Assembly: GCF_024628865.1 (NCBI RefSeq)
Contig: NZ_CP102384.1
Span: 66,001-130,000 of the forward strand
DNA length: 64,000 bases
Origin: Sphingopyxis sp. DBS4
GTDB taxonomy: Bacteria > Pseudomonadota > Alphaproteobacteria > Sphingomonadales > Sphingomonadaceae
Reading direction: 5' to 3'
The position numbers and the translations under genes are program-made. A model generated the notes under the pieces. The model had not been told where the DNA came from. It saw only the letters and a list, made by a program, of their open reading frames with translations, and did no database searches. This document shows, one piece after another, positions 1 to 8,003 of this stretch. Position 1 is the stretch's first letter; each line of letters begins with the position of its first letter.

Positions 1-2147
1 ACCTCAACGACATCGACCGCGAGCGGATCAACGGCCAGGCGGTGCTGCAATTCCGCCCCGTCGACGGGCTGACCGCGACGCTCGATTACACTTATTCGCG
101 CAACACGGTGCAGACGCGGAACAGCAATGTCGGCATCTGGTTCAACCATGAGGATACGACGAGCGCGTGGACCGACGGTCCCGTCGCGGGGCCGATCTTC
201 TATTCCGAACATTTCGCGGCGCCCACCGCGCCGCCGAGCGAGACGACGCTGAACAGCGGCAAGGATCTGTCCTACAGCGGCGCGCTCAGCGACAACCGCG
301 CCGAAAACCGTTCGCTGGGCTTTAACCTGACCTGGCAGGGCGACGACGGCGTGACGATCGACCTTGACGCGCATCATTCGACCGCGACAGTGAAGCCCGT
401 CAATCGTTTCGGGTCGAGCATGTCGGTCGGCAACGCGATCTTCGGCGTTCAGAACCAGACGATCAATTTCGAGAACGACCTGCCGATCCTGTCCTACGAA
501 ATGTATCCGGGGATCGATCCGCTGAACGCCGCGCTGATCCAGCCGACGGGCAATGCGTTCCGCGCCGCCTATTTCCGCGACGAGATCAACCAGGTGCAAT
601 TGCACGGCCGCTATGATCATGAGGGCGGCTTCCTCGACAGCATCGATTTCGGCGTATCCTATGTCGAAAATAACGTGCGGTCCGCCTTCGGCACGATCCA
701 GAACGATACCTGGGGTGGCGCGGGCCCCGCGTCGGATATTCCCGACGACATCTTCACGCTCCAGACGCTGCCCGACAAATTCCCCGGGCTCGCGCAGCCG
801 GGGATGATCCAGAGCTTCTACTCGTTCGATTTCGAGCGGATGGCCGACCTGATCGAAAATCTCTACGGCACCTGCAGCAACCCGCTGACCGGCGCGCAGG
901 CGATCCCCGGCACCTGCATCGCGGCCTACAACACCGACCGGCGCATCACCGAAAAGACGCTGGCGCCCTATGTGCAGGTCGCGACCAAATTCGACCTGTT
1001 CGACAATCCCGCGCATTTTGTCGCCGGACTGCGTTACGAAAGCACCGACATTTCGTCGGCGGCGCTGGTGCCGGTGCCCGTCGATACGCGCTGGGTGGGC
1101 GAGAATGAATTCAACATCGTCCTGTCGGGCGACAGCGACTTCACGCGCTTCAAGGGATCGTATGAAAACTGGCTGCCGGCATTCGACCTCGACGTCTCGC
1201 CGCTGCAGGACGTCAAGCTTCGCGCGTCGTACAGCCACACGATCACGCGCGCCGACTATGCGAATATGCAGGGCGGGCGTACGCTCGACACGCTGTTCCG
1301 CGTCGGCGGCGGCACGGGGGCGCAGGGCAATCCGGGGCTCGTCCCCTACAAGTCGAAGAATATCGATCTGTCCGCCGAATGGTATTACGCGCCCGGCAGC
1401 TATGTGTCGGTCGGTTGGTTCCACAAGGATGTCAGCAATTTCATCTCGACCACCCGCGTCGATACCCCGGCCTTCGGGTTGACCACCCCGGTGAACGGGC
1501 CGCGCTGGAACGCCGCGGTCGCGGCGATCGGGCAGGGAGCGACGGTGTCGCAGATCCGCCAATATATCTTCGAACATTATCCCGATACGGTGACGATCAC
1601 CGGCGGCGGGCCGGGCACTTATGTCGGCGTCATCAACAGCGCGCCCGGCGATCCGCTGCTCAATTTCCAGATCACGCAGCCGATCAACAGCGATCAGACC
1701 GCGTCGCTCAACGGCTGGGAGTTCGCGCTCCAGCACAGCTTCTGGGACACCGGCTTTGGCGTTCTGCTGAACTATACGATCGTCAACGGCGACGCAGTCT
1801 ACGACAATACGCAGCCGGCGTCGGTGCCGCAATTCGCGCTGACGGGCCTTTCCGACAGCGCCAACGCGGTCGCCTATTACGACAAGGGCGGTCTGCAGGC
1901 GCGCGTCGCGTGGAACTGGCGCGACAAGTTCCTGCAATCGACGGGGCCGAACCCGACCTATGTCGAGGCCTATTGGCAGATCGACGCCAGCGCGAGCTAT
2001 GAATTCATTCCCGGCTTCACCGCCTTCGTCGAGGCGATCAACCTGACCGGGGAGGGGCGGCGCGCGCATATGCGAAGCAGCAATAATGTGACCTTCGTGT
2101 CGCCGGGCTTCGCCCGCTACGCGGCCGGAATCCGGTTCAACTTCTAA
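1..2147 (+). CDS. TonB-dependent outer-membrane receptor, C-terminal part (5' end outside window)
   Basis: Open reading continues from the left edge (frame from base 3) to TAA at 2145-2147, so the signal peptide, TonB box and plug domain are missing and about 714 residues of beta-barrel remain. Alternating aromatic/hydrophobic strands separated by polar loops, a conserved-looking final stretch (PGFTAFVEAINLTGE, then VSPGFARYAAGIRFNF) and a C-terminal Phe are typical of TonB-dependent receptor barrels. The family imports large substrates such as oligosaccharides or siderophores with TonB energy. Its position directly before sapC, cupin, halogenase, LacI, MFS and glycoside hydrolase genes points to an oligosaccharide ligand, which is inference. 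A terminator-like hairpin follows it. Confidence 0.9.
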   Translation, partial: LNDIDRERINGQAVLQFRPVDGLTATLDYTYSRNTVQTRNSNVGIWFNHEDTTSAWTDGPVAGPIFYSEHFAAPTAPPSETTLNSGKDLSYSGALSDNRAENRSLGFNLTWQGDDGVTIDLDAHHSTATVKPVNRFGSSMSVGNAIFGVQNQTINFENDLPILSYEMYPGIDPLNAALIQPTGNAFRAAYFRDEINQVQLHGRYDHEGGFLDSIDFGVSYVENNVRSAFGTIQNDTWGGAGPASDIPDDIFTLQTLPDKFPGLAQPGMIQSFYSFDFERMADLIENLYGTCSNPLTGAQAIPGTCIAAYNTDRRITEKTLAPYVQVATKFDLFDNPAHFVAGLRYESTDISSAALVPVPVDTRWVGENEFNIVLSGDSDFTRFKGSYENWLPAFDLDVSPLQDVKLRASYSHTITRADYANMQGGRTLDTLFRVGGGTGAQGNPGLVPYKSKNIDLSAEWYYAPGSYVSVGWFHKDVSNFISTTRVDTPAFGLTTPVNGPRWNAAVAAIGQGATVSQIRQYIFEHYPDTVTITGGGPGTYVGVINSAPGDPLLNFQITQPINSDQTASLNGWEFALQHSFWDTGFGVLLNYTIVNGDAVYDNTQPASVPQFALTGLSDSANAVAYYDKGGLQARVAWNWRDKFLQSTGPNPTYVEAYWQIDASASYEFIPGFTAFVEAINLTGEGRRAHMRSSNNVTFVSPGFARYAAGIRFNF

Positions 2148-2189
2148 CCTCCAGGCGCGGCAACCCCTCCCTGCCGCCAACCGGCGAGA

Positions 2190-2218
2190 GAGTCGCGCCT
2201 CCGGGGCGCGGCTCTTTT
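2190..2218 (+). terminator. Rho-independent terminator after TonB receptor gene
   Basis: A 10-bp GC-rich stem (2190-2199 with 2205-2214, one G-U pair) with a 5-nt loop is followed by TTTT, 43 nt after the receptor stop codon. It would separate the receptor transcript from the sapC group downstream. Confidence 0.7.
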
Positions 2219-2242
2219 GCGTGACGGGCGGGGGCGGGTGGC

Positions 2243-2258
2243 GTAGGAACGTTCCCAA
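2243..2258. promoter_or_regulatory. Candidate LacI-family operator upstream of sapC
   Basis: The 16-bp imperfect palindrome GTAGGAACGTTCCCAA has 6 of 8 symmetric positions, a perfect 10-bp core GGAACGTTCC and a central CpG, as is usual for LacI-family sites. Its right half (GTTCCCAA) matches 7 of 8 bases of the site before the GH3 gene at 7967-7982. It lies 42 nt before the sapC start and just after the receptor terminator. The natural candidate regulator is the LacI protein encoded at 5646. Confidence 0.5.
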
Positions 2259-2299
2259 TGGCGAAAACCGCCGCTGCCGAACGGGAGACAAAGGATCGG

Positions 2300-3019
2300 A
2301 TGACCAGTCACGCCCCTCTCGACAACCAAAGCCACCGCGACCTTCGCGTCCGCGCCGACGCGGGGGCGGAGCTGGGCGACGGGGTGATGGCTACCTTGAT
2401 CGTGCCGTCCGAATTCCGCCGCGTGCAGGCCGATTTTCCGATCCTTTTCCGGCGCGAGGCGGGGCAGGAGCGCTTTTTCGCGGTCGCGTTGCTGGGGTTC
2501 GAGACGGGCGAGAATCTCTTTCTCGACGGTGCGGGCTGGAACGCGGGCTATCGGCCGCTGTCGCTGGCGATCCAGCCTTTCCTGATCGGCCGACCGGCGA
2601 ACGGTGACGGGCCGGGACAGGTGCATGTCGATCTTGCACATCCGCGTATCGCGCAAGGGAACGGCGGCGTGCGGCTGTTCGATGCGAACGGCCTCGCGAC
2701 GCCCTTCCTCGAAGACATCGCCGGAAAGCTCGGCGAACTCGACGACGGCTATCGCGAGAGCGGCGCCTTCTTCGACGCGCTTGCCGAGCACGACCTGCTC
2801 GAACCTTTCACTTTCGAGGTGACGCTGGAGGACGGGTCGCTCCATTCGCTCGTCGGCTTCCACATCATCGACGAGGCGCGGCTGCGCGCGCTCGATGCCG
2901 CGGCGCTCGCCGCGCTGCACGCGGCGGGGCATCTGATGCCGATCTTCATGGCGGTCGCCTCGCTGTCGCAGCTCGCGGAACTCGCGCGGCGCAAGAACCG
3001 CAGGCGGCGTGATGGCTGA
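2300..3019 (+). CDS. SapC family protein
   Basis: 239 residues. The pattern ATLIVPSEFRRVQADFPILFRR, then GYRPLSLAIQPFLI and a C-terminal LMPIFMAVASLSQLAEL segment, matches the SapC family, named after a Campylobacter S-layer-associated protein. Its biochemical role is not established; in sphingomonads, Caulobacter and Xanthomonas it recurs beside TonB receptors, cupin proteins and tryptophan-halogenase-like proteins. The ATG at 2300 is preferred over an in-frame ATG at 2258 because AAAGGA sits just upstream and 2258 overlaps the palindromic operator candidate. The stop overlaps the start of the cupin gene, so the two are translationally coupled. Confidence 0.8.
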   Translation: MTSHAPLDNQSHRDLRVRADAGAELGDGVMATLIVPSEFRRVQADFPILFRREAGQERFFAVALLGFETGENLFLDGAGWNAGYRPLSLAIQPFLIGRPANGDGPGQVHVDLAHPRIAQGNGGVRLFDANGLATPFLEDIAGKLGELDDGYRESGAFFDALAEHDLLEPFTFEVTLEDGSLHSLVGFHIIDEARLRALDAAALAALHAAGHLMPIFMAVASLSQLAELARRKNRRRRDG

Positions 3020-4040
3020 GCGGGACGCCCCGATCGACACCCGCGCCGCGCGCGTGCCCGAGCACGAATGGCGGGACGCGGGGCTGGATGCGCTGCTCGA
3101 CGGCGCGCGCGAACCGTTCGTGCTGCGCGGGCTCGTCGCCGACTGGCCGCTCGTCACCGCGGGCCGGACCTCGGCGGAGGCGGCGCGCCGCTATCTGCTG
3201 GATCATGCCCGCGACCGCGCGTTCAAGGTTTCGATCGGTCCGCCGGGGCACGACGGGCGATTGTTCTACGACGCTGACATGGCGATGAATTTCCGCACCG
3301 GCACGGGCAAGCTCGCCGACATCTTCGCGGGGCTGGCGAAGGGTGAGGAGCTGGGCGACATCCGCACCGTCTATCTCGCCTCGATCGACATTCCGGCGCA
3401 TTTCGACGGGCTCGACACCGCGAACCCGATCGATCTCGGCGCGCGTGACCCGCTCAAGAGCATCTGGATCGGGACGCGGACGCGGATCGCCGCGCACAAT
3501 GATTATCCCGACAATCTCGCCTGCTGCGCGGCGGGACGGCGGCGCTTCACCTTGTTCCCGCCCGACCAGTTCCGCAACCTCTATCTGGGGCCGATCGACA
3601 ATACCCCCGCCGGCCGCACCGTCAGCATGGTCGATTTCGCCGCGCCCGATCTTGCCGCCTATCCGCGCTTCGCGGAGGCGATGGCGCACGCGCAAACGGC
3701 GGAACTCGAACCCGGCGACGCGATCTTCATTCCCTCGATGTGGTGGCATCATGTCGAGGCGCGCGCCGACTTCAACATATTGGTCAATTACTGGTGGCGC
3801 CGCACCCCGGCCTGGTTCGGCCAGCCGCAGGAAGCGCTCAACCATGCGATCCTCGCGATCCGCGACATGGCGCCCGCGGACAAGGCGATCTGGCGCGACC
3901 TGTTCGATCATTATGTCTTCGACAACGACGGCCGGGCGACCGACCATATCCCCGAACCGGCGCGCGGCGTCCTCGCTCCTCTCACACCCGAGAGCGCGGG
4001 GCGGCTGCGCGCCTTCTTGCTGAGGACATTGAGCAGATGA
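3012..4040 (+). CDS. Cupin-like (JmjC/cupin_8) domain protein
   Basis: 342 residues resembling the Fe(II)/2-oxoglutarate oxygenase-like cupin_8 family. A HxD iron-binding pair appears as HND at residues 162-164 (in RIAAHNDYPDNLAC), with a distal His in the PSMWWHHV motif near residue 246; the interval FTLFPPDQFRNLYLGP is typical of the JmjC fold. It overlaps sapC by 8 nt, and its stop overlaps the halogenase start (ATGA), so the three form one translationally coupled unit. A GTG at 3009 is an alternative start. The substrate is unknown: hydroxylation of a protein or of a small molecule are both possible. Intact metal ligands suggest an active enzyme. Confidence 0.82.
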   Translation: MAERDAPIDTRAARVPEHEWRDAGLDALLDGAREPFVLRGLVADWPLVTAGRTSAEAARRYLLDHARDRAFKVSIGPPGHDGRLFYDADMAMNFRTGTGKLADIFAGLAKGEELGDIRTVYLASIDIPAHFDGLDTANPIDLGARDPLKSIWIGTRTRIAAHNDYPDNLACCAAGRRRFTLFPPDQFRNLYLGPIDNTPAGRTVSMVDFAAPDLAAYPRFAEAMAHAQTAELEPGDAIFIPSMWWHHVEARADFNILVNYWWRRTPAWFGQPQEALNHAILAIRDMAPADKAIWRDLFDHYVFDNDGRATDHIPEPARGVLAPLTPESAGRLRAFLLRTLSR

Positions 4041-5551
4041 GCGAAGACAGGCTGAGCGAAGACAGGCCGCGCCGTCGCGTCGTGATCGCCGGCGGCGGGA
4101 CCGCGGGGTGGATGATGGCGGCGGCGATCGCGCGGACGATGGGGGCGACGGTCGATTTGACGCTCGTCGAATCGGAGGCGATCGGAACCATCGGCGTCGG
4201 CGAATCGACAATTCCGCCGCTCGTCAATTTCAACCGCATCCTCGGGATTCCCGAGCCCGATTTCATGCGCGCGGCGCAGGCGACCTTCAAGCTCGGCATA
4301 TTGTTCGACAATTGGAAATACGACGGGCACAGCTATTTCCACAGCTTCGGCCTCAGCGGCAAGGATCACTGGTCGGCGGGCTTCCAGCATTTCTGGCTGC
4401 GCGCGCGAGCCGCGGGCTATCCGCACAGCTATGACGATTATTGCCTCGAACTCGTCGCCGGGCTGCAGGGCAAGTTCGCGCATCTGCCCGAAGAGCGGAT
4501 GAACTATGCCTATCATGTCGATGCGACGCTCTATGGCCGCTTCCTGCGGGAGCTCGCCGAGGCCGACGGGGCGAAGCGCGTCGAGGGCAAGATTCAGTCG
4601 GTCGAACTCGACGGCGAGAGCGGCAATATTGCCGCGCTGCTGCTCGACGGCGAGCGGCGCGTCGAGGGTGACATGTTCGTCGACTGCACCGGCTTTCGCG
4701 GCCTGCTGATCGACGGCGCGCTTCACGGGGGGTTCGAGGATTGGGGGCATTGGCTGCCCAACGACAGCGCGGTCGCGCTCCAGTCGAAGCATCAGGGGCC
4801 GCCGATGCCCTATACGCGTGCGATCGCGCACGACGCCGGCTGGCAATGGCGCATCCCGCTCCAGCACCGGATGGGCGCGGGGATCGTCTATTCGAGCCGC
4901 TATCTGTCGCGCGACGCGGCGCTCGATCGCCTGCTGTCGTCGCTCGGCGAACCGCTGGTCGAGCCGATCGACATCAAGTTCCGCGGTGGGGTGCGGCGGC
5001 GGCAATGGGTCCGCAACTGCGTCGCGGTCGGGCTCGCGGGCGGCTTCGTCGAGCCGCTCGAGGCGACGACGGTCCACCTGATCCAGCGCGCGATCCTGCG
5101 CTTCATCCGCCTGATGCCCAACGGCCGCGTGAGTGAGCGCGACGCGATCGAGTTCAACGAGCAGCAGCGCCGCGACATCGAGCAGATCCGCGACTTCGTG
5201 ATCCTGCACTATAAGGCGACCGAGCGCCGCGACAGCCCCTTCTGGCGCCATGTCGCCGCGATGCCGATCCCCGACAGCCTGCAACAGAAGATCGAGCTGT
5301 TCCGCGAAACCGGCCGGGTGTTCCGCAAGAATGAGGAATTGTTCGGCGAGAATAGCTGGGTACAGGTGATGATGGGGCAGGGGATCGACCCGCAAAGCTG
5401 GCATCCGATCGCCGAGAAATTGTCGCCCGACGAACTCGACCGCTTCATGGCGGGCCTGCGCGAGAGCACCGCGCGCACCGCCGCGACATTGCCCGAGCAT
5501 CACGCCTATGTCGCGCGCTATTGCGGCGCGCGGGAACCGCAAGCGGCGTGA
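4037..5551 (+). CDS. Flavin-dependent tryptophan-halogenase-like protein
   Basis: 504 residues. The FAD-binding motif GGGTAG is at 19-24, GVGEST at 53-58 (the family G-x-G-E-x-T/S element), a lysine in ATFKLG at residue 85 matches the position expected for the catalytic lysine, and WQWRIP at 269-274 matches the WxWxIP halogenase signature. Characterised members chlorinate or brominate tryptophan using FADH2 from a separate reductase. No flavin reductase or indole pathway gene is nearby; neighbours are a TonB receptor, SapC, a cupin and sugar genes, a context in which the family is common and its true function unproven. The start overlaps the cupin stop (ATGA). Confidence 0.88.
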   Translation: MSEDRLSEDRPRRRVVIAGGGTAGWMMAAAIARTMGATVDLTLVESEAIGTIGVGESTIPPLVNFNRILGIPEPDFMRAAQATFKLGILFDNWKYDGHSYFHSFGLSGKDHWSAGFQHFWLRARAAGYPHSYDDYCLELVAGLQGKFAHLPEERMNYAYHVDATLYGRFLRELAEADGAKRVEGKIQSVELDGESGNIAALLLDGERRVEGDMFVDCTGFRGLLIDGALHGGFEDWGHWLPNDSAVALQSKHQGPPMPYTRAIAHDAGWQWRIPLQHRMGAGIVYSSRYLSRDAALDRLLSSLGEPLVEPIDIKFRGGVRRRQWVRNCVAVGLAGGFVEPLEATTVHLIQRAILRFIRLMPNGRVSERDAIEFNEQQRRDIEQIRDFVILHYKATERRDSPFWRHVAAMPIPDSLQQKIELFRETGRVFRKNEELFGENSWVQVMMGQGIDPQSWHPIAEKLSPDELDRFMAGLRESTARTAATLPEHHAYVARYCGAREPQAA

Positions 5552-5597
5552 AAAAGATGGAAAACGCGGATCTTGCCGTCTGGCCATGCGCCCGCCG

Positions 5598-5614
5598 CGG
5601 CCCTATCAGGGCCG
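5598..5614. other. Short perfect hairpin between halogenase and lacI genes
   Basis: CGGCCCT-ATC-AGGGCCG forms a 7-bp stem with a 3-nt loop, 46 nt after the halogenase stop and 31 nt before the LacI start. There is no T-run after it, so a classical terminator is unlikely. It could be an attenuating structure or chance in GC-rich DNA. Confidence 0.3.
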
Positions 5615-5645
5615 GGACCGAGGTGGTGGGGAACGGAACGGACTG

Positions 5646-6698
5646 ATGGGGCGCCGGCGGCAATCGGTGACGATCAAGCATGTGGCGGCCGATGCGGGGG
5701 TGTCGCTGCAGACGGTCAGCCGCGTCATCAACAACGAACCGAACGTGCGCCCCGAAATGAAGGAGCGCGTGCAGGCGTCGATCGACAAATTGGGCTATGT
5801 CCCGTCGATCGCGGCGCAGCGGATGAGCGGGTCGCGATCCTATCTGATCCTCGCGATCAACGACCGCGAACGCACGATCGCCGACTGGAGGGCGCGGCAG
5901 GGCACCGACTGGGTCGACCAGATGCTGTTCGGCGGGATGCTGAAATGCGCCGAATATGGCTATCGGATGATCTTCGAACTGGTCGATACGCACAACGACC
6001 ATGTCGAGCGCGAATTGCGCGCGACGATCGCGGCGCTTCAGCCCGACGGGGTGATATTGACCCCGCCGCACTCGGATAATCCGCTGATCGTGAACCTGCT
6101 CCATGCGCAGAAGATTCCTTTCGCGCGCATCGGCTCGCACGGCGGCGAGGCGGGGATCGCGCTGACGATGGACGACGAAGGGTCGGCGGCGCGCGCGACG
6201 CGGCACCTGATCGGGCTCGGCCACCGGCGCATCGGTTTCATTTCGGGGTCGGTCGAATATGACCTCAGCCACTGGCGCATCGACGGCTGGAAGGCGGAGA
6301 TGGCGGCAGCGGGGCTGCCGGTCGAGGGGCTGCTCGCCGAGGGCGATTTCAGCTATGCCTCGGGCGAGGCGGCGGCGCGGCGCCTGCTCGAAAGTGCGGT
6401 CCCGCCGAGCGCGATCATCGCGAGCAACGACCAGATGTCGCTCGCGACGCTGGAAGTCGCGCGCGAACGCGGGCTCGATGTGCCGCGCGACTTGTCGCTG
6501 GTCAGCTTCGACAACACGCCGATCGTCCATTTCGCCCAGCCGCCGCTGACCGCGGTCGACCAGCCGGTGGCGGCGACGGTCGCGCGCGCGGTCGAACTGA
6601 TCATCGCGGCGCAGCGCGGCGAGAAGCGGCCCGACGCGCCGACGGTGGTCAGCGGCAGCCTGATCGAGCGCGGGTCGACGGCGGCGCCCATTGGTTGA
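5646..6698 (+). CDS. LacI family transcriptional regulator
   Basis: 350 residues. The N-terminal helix-turn-helix reads VTIKHVAADAGVSLQTVSR with the hinge-helix region following (YVPSIAAQRMSG). A periplasmic-binding-protein-like effector domain contains GLGHRRIGFISG and the late motif LSLVSFDNTPI, both typical of LacI proteins. The ATG at 5646 was chosen because the HTH normally starts within the first 10 residues; upstream in-frame codons would add an unlikely basic extension. It probably controls this locus in response to a sugar, through the operator candidates at 2243 and 7967. Its 3' end overlaps the MFS gene start region. Confidence 0.92.
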   Translation: MGRRRQSVTIKHVAADAGVSLQTVSRVINNEPNVRPEMKERVQASIDKLGYVPSIAAQRMSGSRSYLILAINDRERTIADWRARQGTDWVDQMLFGGMLKCAEYGYRMIFELVDTHNDHVERELRATIAALQPDGVILTPPHSDNPLIVNLLHAQKIPFARIGSHGGEAGIALTMDDEGSAARATRHLIGLGHRRIGFISGSVEYDLSHWRIDGWKAEMAAAGLPVEGLLAEGDFSYASGEAAARRLLESAVPPSAIIASNDQMSLATLEVARERGLDVPRDLSLVSFDNTPIVHFAQPPLTAVDQPVAATVARAVELIIAAQRGEKRPDAPTVVSGSLIERGSTAAPIG

Positions 6699-7911
6699 CG
6701 GCCCATTGGCTGACGGCGACGCGCCGCCGCGCCGCCAGTCGGTGCGTTTCCTGCTGCTCTATGCGCTTGCCGCTGCGGGCGGCGCGATCGCCTATGTGCC
6801 CTTCCTGACCCTGCTGCTCCCCGCGCGCATGGCCGAACTTGCGGGCGCTGACGACGTGCGCTGGCTTGGCTATCTGACCTTTTTCGGTGCGCTCGCGGCC
6901 AGCGCGGGCGGTCTGCTCTTCGGCTGGCTCAGCGATCGCACGCAAAGCCGCCGTCCGTGGGTGCTGGCGGGGCTGGTCCTCACCATCGCGCTGCTGCTCG
7001 CGGTGCCGCACGCGCATGATATGGCGACTCTGCTCGCTTTGCTGCTCGCGTGGCAGCTCGCGCTCAACATGATCCTCGGGCCGCTGTCGGCCTGGGCAGG
7101 CGATGTCGTTCCCGACGCGCAGAAGGGGCTGCTCGGCGGTCTCCTCGCGCTCTCGCCCGCGCTCGGCGCCTGGTCGGGCGCGCTCGTCACGCTGCCGGGG
7201 CTCGTATCGATGGAGCAGCGCGTGACGGCGATCGCGCTGCTCGTCGCGGCGGCGATCCTGCCCGCGCTGCTCTTCGGCCGCCCGCGCGCCTTTCCCGAGC
7301 TGATGGCGGTCGAGCCCCGTTCCGGCGTCCCCGACCGCGCCCCCAATCGCTCCGACGCGCGTCCGGCCGTCCGCATGTGGCTGGCGCGGCTGCTGGTCCA
7401 GATCGCCGAGGCGGCACTCTTCGCCTATCTCTATTTCTGGTTCCGGTCGATCGACCCCACGATGGGCGACCATGAAAAGGCGCGAATCTTCAGCCTCGCG
7501 CTGACCATCGCCGTGCCGGTCGCGCTGCTCGCCGGGCGCTGGGCCGACCGCCGGAACCGCCCCTTCGTGCCGCTCGCCGCCGCCGCGGTGCTGACCTGCG
7601 CCGGGCTGATCGGCATGGCGCTCGCCGCCGATCCCACGTCGGCGAAGGCGGCCTATCTCGTTTTCGGGATCGCGACGACCGCCTTTCTGTCGCTCCATAG
7701 CGGACAGACGCTGCGTGTCCTGCCGCGCGCCGACCATCGCGGGCGCGACCTCGGCATCTTCAACCTCACCAACACCATTCCCTCGCTGATCATGCCGTGG
7801 CTCACCATCTCGCTCGTCCCCGGCTTCGGCTTCGACGCGCTGTTCCTGCTGCTCGCGGCGCTCGCGGCGGCGGCGGTGCTGCTCCTCGTCACGATAGCGC
7901 GCACCGCCTGA
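6691..7911 (+). CDS. MFS transporter (sugar locus)
   Basis: About 400 residues with 12 predicted hydrophobic segments. The loop between helices 2 and 3 reads FGWLSDRTQSRRPWV, a good match to the MFS G-x3-D-R-x-G/R-R motif. It lies in an operon position after lacI, with the first possible start (TTG 6691) overlapping the lacI stop by 8 nt; TTG 6706 and GTG 6742 are alternatives, and GTG 6742 gives the most compact N-terminus (MRFLLLYALAAAGG). Context suggests inner-membrane uptake of a mono- or disaccharide released by the locus. The substrate cannot be read from the sequence. Confidence 0.82.
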   Translation: MVDGPLADGDAPPRRQSVRFLLLYALAAAGGAIAYVPFLTLLLPARMAELAGADDVRWLGYLTFFGALAASAGGLLFGWLSDRTQSRRPWVLAGLVLTIALLLAVPHAHDMATLLALLLAWQLALNMILGPLSAWAGDVVPDAQKGLLGGLLALSPALGAWSGALVTLPGLVSMEQRVTAIALLVAAAILPALLFGRPRAFPELMAVEPRSGVPDRAPNRSDARPAVRMWLARLLVQIAEAALFAYLYFWFRSIDPTMGDHEKARIFSLALTIAVPVALLAGRWADRRNRPFVPLAAAAVLTCAGLIGMALAADPTSAKAAYLVFGIATTAFLSLHSGQTLRVLPRADHRGRDLGIFNLTNTIPSLIMPWLTISLVPGFGFDALFLLLAALAAAAVLLLVTIARTA

Positions 7912-7966
7912 TTCCCGTTGCCGAACAGGATGCTTGATTTCGCGCAGGGGCTGTGCGAGAGGAAAA

Positions 7967-7982
7967 TTGATAACGTTCACAA
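7967..7982. promoter_or_regulatory. Candidate LacI-family operator upstream of GH3 gene
   Basis: TTGATAACGTTCACAA is an imperfect 16-bp palindrome (6 of 8 symmetric positions) with the central CpG typical of LacI-type operators. It lies 21 nt before the GH3 start. Its right half differs at a single base from that of the site at 2243-2258. Confidence 0.55.
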
Positions 7983-8003
7983 ATATTGAGGATGGGAGAG
8001 ACG

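Noticed and set aside
2946..5587. Long minus-strand open frames opposite the cupin and halogenase genes
   Set aside because: Low-complexity Arg-rich translations with no domains; the plus-strand genes have intact catalytic motifs and coupled starts.
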